A stretch of 64,000 nucleotides of DNA from Apoderus coryli (GCA_911728435.2 OU452206.1:496001-560000); one strand, 5' to 3'. Positions 33,559-45,011 are shown, numbered from the stretch's first letter. Made by a program: numbers and translations. The notes: generated by a model from the letters alone, not told the origin.

Positions 33559-34930
33559 TAGGTATTTGAATTTCTTCGAAATACTGCTTTCCTGAATAAG
33601 TACACTGGGCTGCTTGGAATGTATCAGTTGGTAATGTAATCAGGTAAACTAGAGTAAAGTCAAATGAAACAATGTCAAAAAATAATAATGTTTTAAAATA
33701 AAAAGTTAGCACCGCAAATAAAGGCAAATGAAATTAAAACTTAGTCTAATAATTATAGGTATTATATTAAAAGTTACTTACATGTAAAATAGTAGTAGGT
33801 TCAATACAATCTCAGCCTATAAACTAAAATATTTATGAGACACCTCTGGTAATAAAATGTCTTTAACAGCCAAATGAGGTATTGACACGTTAAGAGATTC
33901 TTACATGTATATGAAAATTATTGTATTTGGAAAAATATAGTTCTTGTCTCAAAAGCTTCTAATTGGAAAATGAAGGCAAATTATTTTAAAATAAAAATGT
34001 ATGTGACTAGTCCCAACTCAAATTTATACCTATAAGAACACATTTTATGTAGGCTCAATAAATGCATTGTCGGAATATCATCCTAATCCTAATTTTCCTA
34101 CCAACCTATCCGCCTATAACGCAAAGTCGCCAAAAGCTACAAAAGCGCGATTCCTTTATGTCGAATATGCCGCTGCGCCGCGTCAACTGAGATTCTGTCC
34201 ATTTTAGGTACGTACCTATACCACCGACAAAAGTTATTCTCTTTGCACGGTGTTTATACAGGTTACCATACTATACATGTAAAATATCTTCGATGAACTT
34301 TGATAGTAATTTTAGGTATATTATAGTTTTATTCAAACAATATAATAATGCCTTTATTGCAATATAATTACAAAAGGCGCTGAAGATGTGCATCCTATTT
34401 TAACTTATACAGTGTGAATCATGACTAACGGGACAATTCGGAAAATTACGAAACAAAAAGATGAAGGTAATAATGTTAGTTCACATTCTACAGGGTGTCC
34501 TGAATTGAATATATAAATTTTAATAAAATAGATACTCGCGACTTCATTTTCTGACACGCAGTACCCTGTATATTTTGATTGGAAAATATGCTAAGTGTAA
34601 TTTTTAACGATTTCCAATAAGCGTAAAACGTAACAGGTAGGTATAGGAAATAATAATACCTACAAATTCTATATATTTTTTTAATGTACTGTCAAATTAT
34701 AAGGTGAAACCGAAGTAGTTCGTATAATAAACTGTAGGTCGTGATTCACCCTGTATATTTAGGCCATTAGATAACATATTAGTTGTACCTTGTACCTGAA
34801 ATTGATTTATTAAATATAGCCAAGTTAAGAAGAATATGAATTTTTCTAAAATTTCCGTTCATTTAAATTGCGATCTACAATAGATTGCATTATATTTTTC
34901 AGCAACAAGATTGTGTTGGGTGGGCGATAC
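33559..34930. other. Upstream non-coding region of the transposase gene
   Basis: AT-rich with one GC-richer patch at about 34110-34200, a plausible promoter area for the minus-strand gene though no TATA/Inr pair was pinned down. At 34491-34753 a 263-bp stretch starts CAGGGTG, ends CACCCTG and is flanked by TA on both sides, so it may be a mariner-type MITE (weak evidence). Confidence 0.5.
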
Positions 34931-37900
34931 ACTGCGACCGCCTGTAAGTGATAATGAGTTATAGGTTATATTTCCAATTTTGTTATCTAACGTATTCTGA
35001 AAAATTAATGTAGCAGGCTCAATAGTTTCGGAGTTATTAATTTTTCACCATCAGGAGGGTTTTGGCTGCAATCTTTTAAAGCTTTAGTACGCCCCTGCGA
35101 CGGCCTGTAAGTGATAGTGAGTATATACGTTATATTGCCCATGTTGTTATCTAACCCACTCTGAAAGCCCGTTATGGCAGGCTCAATAGTTTCGGAGTTA
35201 TTAATTTTTCACCATCAGGAGGGTTTTGGCTGCTATCATTTAAAGCTTTAGTACGCCCCTGCGACGGCCTGTAAGTGATAGTGAGTATATACGTTATATT
35301 GCCCATGTTGTTATCTAACCCACTCTGAAAGCCCGATATGGCAGGCTCAATAGTTTCGGAGTTATTAATTTTTCACCATCAGGAGGGTTTTGGCTGCTAT
35401 CTTTTAAAGCTTTAGTACGCCCCTGCGACGGCCTGTAAGTGATAATGAGTATATACGTTATATTGCCCATGTTGTTATCTAACACACTCTGAATGCCCGA
35501 TATGGCAGGGTCAATAGTTTCGGAGTTATTAATTTTTCACCATCAGGAGGGTTTTGGCTGCTATCTTTTAAAGCTTTAGTACGCCCCTGCGACGGCCTGT
35601 AAGTGATAGTGAGTATATACGTTATATTGCCCATGTTGTTATCTAACCCACTCTGAATGCCCGATATGGCAGGCTCAATAGTTTCGGAGTAATTAATTTT
35701 TCACCATCAGGAGGGTTTTGGCTGCAATCTTTAAAGCTTTAGTACGCCCCTGCGACGGCCTGTAAGTGATAATGAGTATATACGTTATATTGCCCATGTT
35801 GTTATCTAACACACTCTGAATGCCCGATATGGCAGGGTCAATAGTTTCGGAGTTATTAATTTTTCACCATCAGGAGGGTTTTGGCTGCTATCTTTTAAAG
35901 CTTTAGTACGCCCCTGCGACGGCCTGTAAGTGATAGTGAGTATATACGTTATATTGCCCATGTTGTTATCTAACCCACTCTGAAAGCCCGATATGGCAGG
36001 CTCAATAGTTTCGGAGTTATTAATTTTTCACCATCAGGAGGGTTTTGGCTGCTATCTTTTAAAGCTTTAGTACGCCCCTGCGACGGCCTGTAAGTGATAA
36101 TGAGTATATACGTTATATTGCCCATGTTGTTACCTAACATACTCTTAAAGCCCGATATGGCAGGCTCTACAGTTTCGGAGTTATTAATTTTTCACCATCA
36201 GGAGGGTTTTGGCTGCTATCTTTTAAAGCTTTTGTACGCCCCTGCGACGGCCTGTAAGTGATAGTGGGTATATACGTTATATTGCCCATGTTGTTATCTA
36301 ACATACTCTGAAAGTCCGATATGGCAGGCTCTACAGTTTCGGAGTTATTAATTTTTCACCATCAGGAGGGTTTTGGCTGCTATCTTTTAAAGCTTTAGTA
36401 CGCCCCTGCGACGGCCTATAAGTGATAGTGGGTATATACGTTATATTGCCCATGTTGTTATCTAACATACTCTGAAAGTCCGATATGGCAGGCTCAATAG
36501 TTTCGGAGTTATTAATTTTTCACCGTCAGGAGGGTTTTGGCTGCTATCTTTTAAAGCTTTTGTACGCCCCTGCGACGGCCTGTAAGTGATAGTGAGTATG
36601 TACGTTTTATTGCCCATATTGTTATCTAACCCACTCTGAAAGCCCGATATGGCAGGGTCAATAGTTTCGGAGTTATTAATTTTTCACCATCAGGAGGGTT
36701 TTGGCTGCTATCTTTTAAAGCTTTAGTACGCCCCTGCGACGGCCTGTAAGTGATAGTGAGTATATACGTTATATTGCCCATGTTGTTATCTAACCCACTC
36801 TGAATGCCCGATATGGCAGGCTCAATAGTTTCGGAGAAATTAATGTTTCACCATCAGGAGGGTTTTGGCTGCAATCTTTAAAGCTTTAGTACGCCCCTGC
36901 GACGGCCTGTAAGTGATAATGAGTATATACGTTATATTGCCCATGTTGTTACCTAACATACTCTTAAAGCCCGATATGGCAGGCTCTACAGTTTCGGAGT
37001 TATTAATTTTTCACCATCAGGAGGGTTTTGGCTGCTATCTTTTAAAGCTTTTGTACGCCCCTGCGACGGCCTGTAAGTGATAGTGGGTATATACGTTATA
37101 TTGCCCATGTTGTTATCTAACATACTCTGAAAGTCCGATATGGCAGGCTCTACAGTTTCGGAGTTATTAATTTTTCACCATCAGGAGGGTTTTGGCTGCT
37201 ATCTTTTAAAGCTTTAGTACGCCCCTGCGACGGCCTGTAAGTGATAGTGAGTATGTACGTTTTATTGCCCATATTGTTATCTAACCCACTCTGAAAGCCC
37301 GATATGGCAGGGTCAATAGTTTCGGAGTTATTAATTTTTCACCATCAGGAGGGTTTTGGCTGCTATCTTTTAAAGCTTTAGTACGCCCCTGCGACGGCCT
37401 GTAAGTGATAGTGAGTATATACGTTATATTGCCCATGTTGTTATCTAACCCACTCTGAATGCCCGATATGGCAGGCTCAATAGTTTCGGAGTAATTAATT
37501 TTTCACCATCAGGAGGGTTTTGGCTGCAATCTTTTAAAGCTTTAGTACGCCCCTGCGACGGCCTGTAAGTGATAATGAGTATATACGTTATATTGCCCAT
37601 GTTGTTATCTAACACACTCTGAATGCCCGATATGGCAGGGTCAATAGTTTCGGAGTTATTAAGTTTTCCCCACTAGGACGGTTTTGGCTGCTATCTTTTA
37701 ACGCCCTATTACGTCACTTCCACTAATTTTTAGTTAAATTATTGTACTAATGCAAATGGGTACGTAATTTGTTACCCAAAACTGTTTTGCTTAAATTAAA
37801 ATATATTTTTTCACCATCCACCTTCAAACTGTCTTTTGGTCCAATATTTTGCAAAATATTAACTTCATTATTAATTTTATGAATTATTTTTTAAATAAGT

Positions 37901-38065
37901 TATTTGTCTGTAAATTATATGTTTATTACCACGTGGCAAGTTGTTCGTGCCCGTCATGAGCGCTGGCTCGATACGATGTGCGCGCGCATATAGTGCGAGG
38001 CTACTGGCGTTCGTGCTTGTTCGGATATTTTGGCTGCTATCTTTAGCTGCTATTTTCACACCGGT
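34930..38065 (-). repeat. Right terminal inverted repeat of the giant transposon
   Basis: Inverse of the left TIR: a 164-bp tandem array of about 17 monomers (about 34960-37700) and an outer unique segment (about 37710-38065) ending CTATTTTCACACCGGT. A variant monomer (GCTGCAATCTTTAAAGC) recurs at 35721 and 36868, 1,147 bp apart, the same seven-monomer period as in the left array. The array is less than half the length of the left one. Confidence 0.95.
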
Positions 38066-39168
38066 CTTATCTGCGGAGCCCGGATCTAGCGTGGGCTCAG
38101 TCCTATCCTATATGAGAATCTGGAAATTTCAGGTAGGCACCAATACCTCACACAGCCAGTCTATCATACCATCCAATACAGCATCCACTTAGGTGGGATA
38201 CAAACTAAATTCTACCACTATTGCTCAAAGCTACCACAGTTGCACCAAAACCATAGCAGACCGTAAACCGGTACTTTACGTACAAAGCAGTTGTAGCCAC
38301 AAAGCAAGAGAAAGAATAAAAAGGCCTAAAAGCAGATATAAAGGATCCTATATAGCACAAGAGTTATACTGAAAGCGTCTACGATGTTCTATAATTATGA
38401 CCTACCTTAGATGTTAGATGGCCTTATGTGAATTGTCGGAATACCAACACTTAATTGCAACGAGAAGTTACCAAACATAAAACCATATATCAAATATGTG
38501 TGGAGCACTATAAATACCAAATATTATAACGAAAGTGCCTCCACAATTACTGGCTTCACAAAACTTGAGTTTAACTTCCTCGTTACTGTCTGGATCCACA
38601 CCCGAAATTGTAATGGAGATTTATCCTGTCAGAAGGTTGGGTTTAACCGCGAAATGAGACAGTATTGATACATCCTCCTGTCGAATCAGCGACATGACAG
38701 CCGATCAGCAAAGGCAAAACAATAACATTGGGATACTGTCTGGATATTGTAAATACACAAAAGTAAACAAACACGAGCCGATATTGAATAACTCAACTCT
38801 ACAAAGAGGAGTGATTGGAGGTAGGATTTCTGTTATATTCCATTAATTTTACCCACTAAAGACAACCCTAATTGCCCTGTGTTCTATTTTAGCTGTACCA
38901 AAGCAACGAGCAGATCATCGGAGCACTATTCAATGGTACTTGCGGCCGGTTATTATGGATAGGCATATGGATTATGCGCTCCAATTGAACAAAATAATAA
39001 ATCAAGGATACAATAATTAAATGGAAATTCTATATTAATAGGAAAAGACAAGAATGTAGGGTTTATACGTTTCATGAGGTGATACCATTTGATGTTATGT
39101 GTTAAGCGACAATTATGATTAAAGAAAAATATTAAGCGGAGGTAGGTGGTATTTTTAGCAACGTAACA

Positions 39169-39574
39169 AGGTGCAGTACTGTTTCACGAATTTACAGATG
39201 GCAAACGAAAACCCATAGCATACGCTTGCCGAACTTTTAACGATACGGAGAAACGATACGCAACAATTGACAAAGAAGCTTTGGCAATAATGTTTGCAAT
39301 CTCAAAGTTTCACCAGTATATCTACGGACGTAGATTCACCCTGTTAACGGATCACAAACCCCTTGAAAGAATATTTAGTGAAAACCGCTCAACACCGAAG
39401 GTAGCAAGTAACCGCTTGCGAAGATGGGCAATTATCTTGAACAGTTATGATTTTGAAATAAGATATCATCCTGGAAAAGAAAACGCTGCAGCTGACGCAT
39501 TATCACGTGCGCCTTTACCAAATGAAGAATTATCACCACTAGAAGAAATGGGATTACCAAAAAGAGGCCATTGA
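39169..39574 (+). pseudogene. pol: Gypsy-2 RNase H, second half
   Basis: This resumes the RNase H interrupted at 13908: AVLFHEFTDGKRKP, RTFNDTEKRYATIDKEALAI, KFHQYIYGRRFTLLTDHKPL and the ADALSRAPL end. The frame stops at 39574 (PKRGH) before the spacer to integrase, so it is another break in this dead pol. Confidence 0.9.
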
Positions 39575-40234
39575 ATGCATTTGCGATTACACCACTTACC
39601 TGTAACGAAGAAAATCCTGCAAAATAAAACTTCTGGAGGCAAAACCTTTCTAAAAATTATCCAGTATATGCGGTCATATTGGCCGGATAAGAAACATATT
39701 ACGGACGACGTACTACCTTTTTATGAAAAAAGGGACGAGCTTTCTTATGAAGATAATATATTGTTGTGGAAGGGAAGAATATGTATACCCGAAACGTTAA
39801 AACACAGGATTTTATGTGTGTTGCATGATGGACACCCAGGGATAACCGCTATGCAATCAATATCCCGACTACATGTTTATTGGCTAAATATCGATTCGGA
39901 TATTGTTAACTTTTTGAAGACGTGTTATTCGTGTCAAGAGTCGCGTCAGAACAACACAAAGCTACCATTGTATCCGTGGAGCCTGCCTCCAGAACCGTGG
40001 TCTCGCGTTCACATAGACTTTGCCGGGCGGTTTGAAAACAAAATGTGGCTCATAATAATAGACGCTTATTCGCGTTGGTTGGAAATTATTCCCATGAACA
40101 ATATCACTTCTAGTTCTACGATTAACGCGTTACGTGAAGTATTCGCGCGTTTCGGTTATCCAAAAATAATTGTATCAGATAATGGACCGCAGTTAGTGTC
40201 CGATGATTTTAAAAACTTTTGTGATTCTCTATAA
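39575..40234 (+). pseudogene. pol: Gypsy-2 integrase, zinc domain and first two catalytic Asp
   Basis: 219 codons. The HHCC zinc site is in LHDGHPG and CYSCQESR. The catalytic Asp residues are in VHIDFAGRF and IIVSDNGPQL. The frame ends at TAA (40232-40234) before the catalytic Glu, which follows in the next piece (NGLAERVIKTF, about 40274-40306). Confidence 0.88.
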
Positions 40235-40896
40235 CGCATGTTACATCAACACCATACCATCCTCAAACAAACGGGTTAGCAGAGCGCGTAATTAAAACTT
40301 TTAAAGAACGGATGAACGCGAGTGATAAAACGTTAAGTCAAGATGTTCGATTACAAGCCTTTTTATTTAATTTTCGGAACACTATACAACGATCCACAGG
40401 AAGAATGCCAAGCGAACTAATGTTTGGGCGACCATTAAGAACAATCTTCGATCAAATGAAACCTGATGTGCATAGAAATATCCAGAAATCGCAGTTCACC
40501 AAGAAAAATTATTATGACAAGAATACGAAGAATATATCTTACAAGTTAAACCAGTCAGTATTGGTAAACAATCCTCTAGGAAAAGGTTCCCTGCCCGGAA
40601 CTATTTTGGAAGAAAAAGCTCCATACTCTTACGTAGTAGACGTTAATGGTACCCCAAAAAGAAAACACGGGGATCAGCTGCGACCTAGAGCGCAAAATGA
40701 CAACCTAGTAACAAGTACACCAGAAGATATAGAAGTACCGTCACACATGATCGTTCCAGATAGTGATAAAATGTTAGATTCTACTGCAGCACTAGAACCT
40801 ATTACGAGTCAACAGTCGACGACTGACGAACCTGCAACTATGTTTAGAAGGAACCCACCAAGAGAACGACGACGCCCAGTTCGATTCACCGATTAG
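40235..40896 (+). pseudogene. pol: Gypsy-2 integrase C-terminal part
   Basis: Contains the catalytic Glu in NGLAERVIK, then a frame from 40312 with FNFRNTIQRSTGRMPSELMF and a GPY/F-type C-terminal domain (LPGTILEEKAPYSYVVDV). It ends in an Arg-rich tail (RRPVRFTD). The open frame from 40312 is 194 codons. Confidence 0.85.
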
Positions 40897-40908
40897 TTTC
40901 AGCTTAAC

Positions 40909-41227
40909 GGGGGGGAAATGTAGTATCTTTAGCTTTCATCTCTACTAACGCGCGGATTCTATGTAAACAGAAGAAGACAACAAAGCGCGTTCTACTGAGA
41001 GTGACATATAAGGGAGGTTTGAGAAAAACTCGTTTTGGCGCACTTATATTAGCTCATGTTATGTTACATTTATGTTGTATGATCCTTACTCTAATAATTA
41101 GTAGATTTAGGTTATTATAACTATTCCTTGTACTTCTTAAAAGTGTTCAATGATACCGTCGATCGTTTATTTATGCAACCGAGAACCCTTCCCACTCGGT
41201 AACCCAACAACACCCGGTTATACGACA
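40909..41227 (+). repeat. Polypurine tract and 3' LTR of Gypsy-2
   Basis: GGGGGGGAAA at 40909-40918 is the polypurine tract; the LTR runs 40919-41227. It is followed by TTACC, the target duplication. Confidence 0.93.
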
Positions 41228-42134
41228 TTACCTATGTAGTATTATTCCTGAAAAAAAATATATAGTTCCAAAAGAGTTGTGGGGCCACATTGGTCACATA
41301 CCAGACACACTTTTCCTTTTCCAGGTTGTAATTGGTGAGTAGAATATAGCTTTTGTATATATTAAAATTAATTGTAAATAATAATTTAGCTTAGGTTTGT
41401 ACATATTAGATTATTTAGTACCTAGTGTTGTAGTTTGTAAAAATATAGATTTAGAAGTATATTATTGTATCTTATTTCTGTGTATATTTTGTAATAAGGT
41501 TTATAAGACAGTAAATATGAAACCATGATTTAATTTCACTGGTTGTAGGATTTTTCTTGATGAAAATCTTCCTGGTGAACATAAGTGAAAAATCAAGTAT
41601 AAAATGTGGTTGATCATATCGATAATAGGATGCTACCATATGCCAGAAGGAAAGTGTGTAGGCCGTTTAGTTTTTTTAATAAGTGTTGGGGATTACACAA
41701 AAATTAAAATATACTCTTGAAAATGTTTTTTTAGGTAAAAGTTAGTTTTTTTGATTTTTGTTTTAATGGTGACACCTTGGTCTCACGAGGCCAGGCGATA
41801 TCTCAAACAGCCGGGTTGGCCGCATGAATCCAACGTGTCACCAGCACGATATCCTAACACACTAAAAATAAAATGTCGATAACAACTTCCCGAGAAGAAG
41901 TAATTCACTCCAGGTATAAAATACTAAATATATCGATGACCAAATACCAAATACTATGCAAAAATATAATAAAAAAAAACATATCTCTCTATAGGTTTAC
42001 CAAATAAACCATAAATATTTAACTAAAAATGTTCCAATACAAACGCCACAAAAGTAGGAACTTAACTCAAATTTAACTTCAAAATAAATGTAACTTATTA
42101 GTGTGGGGAATTTGGGCGTGTCCTGTCTCCTAAC
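41228..42134 (+). repeat. Tandem unit copy 2, right part, with the F-box gene deleted
   Basis: The sequence follows copy 1 from 1737, but at 41320/41321 it jumps from the equivalent of 1834 to that of 2698. It thereby loses 863 bp that include the whole promoter and F-box gene, with one or two extra C at the junction. From there to 42134 it matches the downstream part of the other copies. Confidence 0.9.
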
Positions 42135-43591
42135 TCATTCACTCAAACATTATTAAATAAATAATCCTACCTATACGCAATCCCCATGTCCTTTTGGTAT
42201 ATCGCTGGTTGCGACCAAACCGAAATGTTTCTTACTTACTTTAAATAAATTAATATGTTCGTATAGGAATATAATAATAATAGTAACTGTAACAAGTAAG
42301 TTTTCGATGAAAATCAAGTTGTTGAAAAACATGGTCAGTTTTTTTAAATGATTTTAATTTTTTCTACTAATTAAAGGAAATTTATTTAAACGTTAGAACA
42401 AGTAACAAAACCAAACTAACTTCATAATTGCAAAATTAATGCTGCGTGCATTGAAGCTAACGGCGGACATTTTCAACATTTAATAAATTTCTTCGACTAT
42501 TTTTACGGCTGGGAGAAATAAAAAAAAAACAACTTTTTTATAAGGATAAGCTGAAGAAAGGTCTTCAATTTTTTTTAAATTTTGCAATTATGAAGATAAC
42601 GTTTAATTAGCAGAAAAAGTTAAATTTATTTCAACAAATTTTCAACAGGTGATTTTGCTCGAAAACTTTAGAGCTTATGACCAAGAGTACTTTTTTGTGT
42701 AGAAAATATTGGCGGTTATCTTAAAACCGTACTTTTTCCAGTGGCGTAGAAATTGAGGAGAAAAACATCCACTACTCCTTCAAAATCTTCACGAATTATG
42801 AATTAATAAAAAACATTCTTGCACAAAACATAGCTTATTATGAGTAGAAAATGCTTAAAAAGCTGTTCTCTGTACGATAAACGGTTCCGTTTCCGGATTT
42901 TTTTTTCAATTTCTCTCGAAAATGGTGCATTTTAGAGGGTTAGTTAATAGAGACTTTTTCATATTTTTGGACGAGCTCTCACATCCTGAAGTCCTGCGTA
43001 TATATTATGAAACACCCTGTATAATCCTTTGTACCGCACTCTATTACCAACCCAAGTGTTTTTTCGTTTGTAATGCTTTTGGTATATTGCCTATGTAGTA
43101 TTATTCCTGAAAAAAAAAATACAGTCCCAAAAGAGTTGTGGGGCCACATTGGTCACATACCAGACACACTTTTCCTTTTGAAAACTACGCTGTGTCGTCG
43201 GAACATAAAAAATAGCACAGGAAGTTGCAAAATTTGTTGTAAAAACAAAAAAAAAAAGAAATCATCCATGGATTATTTGGTAAGTTTAATACGTCCACAA
43301 AACAGGGGATGTTTTGTGTAATACGTCTCTTGTCAAATATAATTCGGTTAGGTTCCGTTAAGTTAGATATCGGTACCAGTAGCGTACCATTTATTTATTT
43401 AAGACCAATATTAAATAAGAACATTTTGAGTTTTATGCTCAAAATTGGTGTGTCAAAAACGTGTTGTAACCGTTATCGATTATTTTTCACCGCTGCATGC
43501 CACTTATACGTAACCAATCACATAGGTACGTCCACGTAGTGTGTGTGAGCGGAGCTAACACCCTATTGGCTGCGCAGCGTACGGGTAGGCG

Positions 43592-43626
43592 TATATGAAC
43601 CAGAGCCGCGCGCGATATAGTCAGTT
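43592..43626 (+). promoter_or_regulatory. Core promoter of F-box copy 3, TATA altered
   Basis: TATATGAA at 43592-43599 replaces the TATATAAA of copy 1. The initiator TCAGTT at 43621 is unchanged at the same spacing. The A to G change also creates an upstream ATG (43595), but it lies before the predicted start of transcription. Confidence 0.6.
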
Positions 43627-43684
43627 AAAATTTAATAATTATAGTGTGCGAATTTTAGTGAGGAAGTTAATTAATTCTACGAAT

Positions 43685-44113
43685 ATGTATAAATTATTCA
43701 GACGTATCGAGTCTCCGGCCCAGTTGGCGAGTTTACCAGTGGAAATGTGGTGTGCGATATTGCGCTTATTAGATGGAACATCTTTATTATCGATGGTACG
43801 TGGTTTTCCAATTTTATTGAGTATTTGTTATGGTGATCCATTGCTGAAGAAAAGAATATGTGAGGCAATAATACAAGAGAAGAAGACTATGTTGGAGTTT
43901 AAGTTTAATCCGAAATTGACGACGAGCATAGGAAGAACCGGTGAATCAAAAGCTGCGACTCACGGACAAAATGTTGTTAAGGATGTCAGGGTGAGAGATA
44001 TGCCTAGGAATAATAAGACGATGGGAGAGAATTTGTTGAAGAAGTGTGACAAAAATCAGAAAATGGTTAGATCGAAGACAAGACAGCATCGTTTCAATCC
44101 GTACAGGTTGTAA
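43685..44113 (+). CDS. Small F-box protein, tandem copy 3
   Basis: 142 residues, nearly identical to the copy at 2279-2707, with differences in PVEMWCAIL, SMVRGFP and EAIIQEK. The F-box lies at about residues 12-50 and the C-terminal tail is basic. The frame is open upstream to 43595, but those codons lie mostly before the predicted transcription start, so the conserved ATG is preferred. Copy 3 carries an extra short segment in the leader (TTTTAGTGAGGAAGTTAA) compared with copy 1. Function is inferred only from the F-box. Confidence 0.65.
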   Translation: MYKLFRRIESPAQLASLPVEMWCAILRLLDGTSLLSMVRGFPILLSICYGDPLLKKRICEAIIQEKKTMLEFKFNPKLTTSIGRTGESKAATHGQNVVKDVRVRDMPRNNKTMGENLLKKCDKNQKMVRSKTRQHRFNPYRL

Positions 44114-44449
44114 TTGGTGAGTAGAATATAGCTTTTGTATATATTAAAATTAATTGTAAATAATAATTTAGCTTAGGTTTGTACATATTAGATTATTTAG
44201 TACCTAGTGTTGTAGTTTGTAAAAATATAGATTTAGATGTATATAATTGTATCTTATTTCTGGTTATATTTTGTAATAAGGTTTATAAGACAGTAAATAT
44301 GAAAGCATGATTTACTTTCACTGGTTGTAGGATTTTTCTTGATGAAAATCTTCCTGGTGAGCATAAGTGAAAAATCAAGTATAACATATGTGGTTGAACA
44401 TATCGATAATAGGATGTTACCATATGCCAGGAGGAAAGTGTGTAGGTCG

Positions 44450-44670
44450 AGTTACGAGCCCATAAATTACTTAGTATTTAAGAATTATTGTTATCTTTAG
44501 TATTATATTTCACTTATGTTTGTATTTTAATTCATATAAAACTGTTTTGCAAATTAAATATAAATTCATTCTCAAACTAGTAGCTGTAAATAAAAGATTT
44601 GAAGTTTTTACTGTTAATAAAGATTTTATAATTTTTTAAAAATCGTTTCGAAGTTAATTTATCCAAGATT
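44450..44670 (+). repeat. 5' LTR of Gypsy-3
   Basis: 221 bp, paired with 50203-50422. 44688-45011 is leader without another feature. Confidence 0.92.
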
Positions 44671-44687
44671 GGCGCAGTCGGTAGGAT
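44670..44687 (+). promoter_or_regulatory. Primer binding site, tRNA-Ser
   Basis: TGGCGCAGTCGGTAGGAT is the exact complement of the 3' end of insect tRNA-Ser, as in the 17.6/297 group, and overlaps the last T of the LTR. Confidence 0.85.
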
Positions 44688-45011
44688 ACGCGCGGTTTCA
44701 AAAACAAGTTCGCATCGTGTCGAAAACCCAGTTTTTGTGACTTGAACATAAGTTCTTAAGTGCGTATCGAAAAACTCAAAGTGATAAGTGACTGGAGACG
44801 ATCACCTACAGCGAAGAGTTGGGAATCAATCGAGAAAGGACTATTGGAACTGACGACAAAACCGTAAGTGCCAAATTTTTCCTTTTTGCCTTTCCGAACC
44901 CTATTATTAAGGACTTTGGAAAGATAGGTAGGAACTTTCAGAACCTTTTGTTTGAAGAATTCTGAAAATAGGTTAAGAAAAAGCAAAGAAAAAGAAAGAA
45001 AGAAAAATCAC

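Larger units (their letters stand above)
14943..38065. mobile_element. Giant foldback/Mutator-like DNA transposon, 23.1 kb
   Basis: The element starts ACCGGTGTGAAAATAGCAGC and ends with the exact inverse. It is flanked by a perfect 9-bp direct repeat CTTATCTGC (14934-14942 and 38066-38074). A 9-bp duplication is the Mutator/foldback hallmark. The terminal inverted repeats are about 6.3 kb (left) and 3.1 kb (right). Each has an outer unique segment of about 360 bp followed by a 164-bp tandem array, the architecture known from Drosophila FB elements. The interior (about 21290-34930) carries a multi-domain transposase gene on the minus strand and a LINE. The outer TIR segments are almost identical, implying recent movement. 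The assignment to the NOF-FB/MULE-F group is by architecture and protein style, not by a search. Confidence 0.9.
13909..39168 (+). mobile_element. 2.1-kb TG...CA element (solo-LTR-like), itself split by the giant transposon
   Basis: It inserted into the RNase H codons for G-A-G-A of Gypsy-2. Its first bases are TGCCACGATCC (13909) and its last are ACGTAACA (39168), flanked by AGGT on both sides (13905-13908, 39169-39172). Without the giant transposon and one CTTATCTGC copy it is about 2,128 bp (13909-14942 plus 38075-39168). It has no coding frame, no internal direct repeat that I can see, and only a poor terminal inverted match. TG...CA with a 4-bp duplication suggests a solo LTR, but the type is unproven. 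It contains a TA/GA microsatellite. Confidence 0.6.
10975..41227 (+). mobile_element. Gypsy-2: Ty3/Gypsy element of about 5.0 kb split by 25 kb of nested insertions
   Basis: LTRs at 10975-11278 (304 bp) and 40919-41227 (309 bp) begin TGTAGTATC and end TATACGACA. The TTACC target duplication is at 10970-10974 and 41228-41232, and the empty site is seen in copy 1 at 1740. Between the LTRs the coding text stops in RNase H at 13908 and resumes at 39169. Removing the insert leaves about 4,989 bp. The LTRs differ at roughly ten substitutions plus a small indel, so the element is clearly older than Gypsy-1. Coding parts carry several stops and frame breaks. Confidence 0.95.
42135..44449 (+). repeat. 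Tandem unit copy 3 with F-box gene
   Basis: Begins TCATTCACTCAAAC like 1102 and 10027, and includes the roughly 315-bp part absent from copy 1. It is cut at 44449 by the errantivirus-like LTR. The sequence after that element is not the rest of the unit, so the right end of the unit is lost. Confidence 0.88.

Noticed and set aside
13909..39168. Long inverted-repeat pair as ends of the 2.1-kb element plus giant transposon as one 25-kb element
   Set aside because: The inverted ends and the 9-bp duplication define 14943-38065 exactly. The outer parts have their own 4-bp duplication and no inverted match.
43595..43684. N-terminal extension of the F-box protein in copy 3
   Set aside because: The upstream ATG arises from the changed TATA box and lies before the predicted transcription start. 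Copy 1 lacks it.
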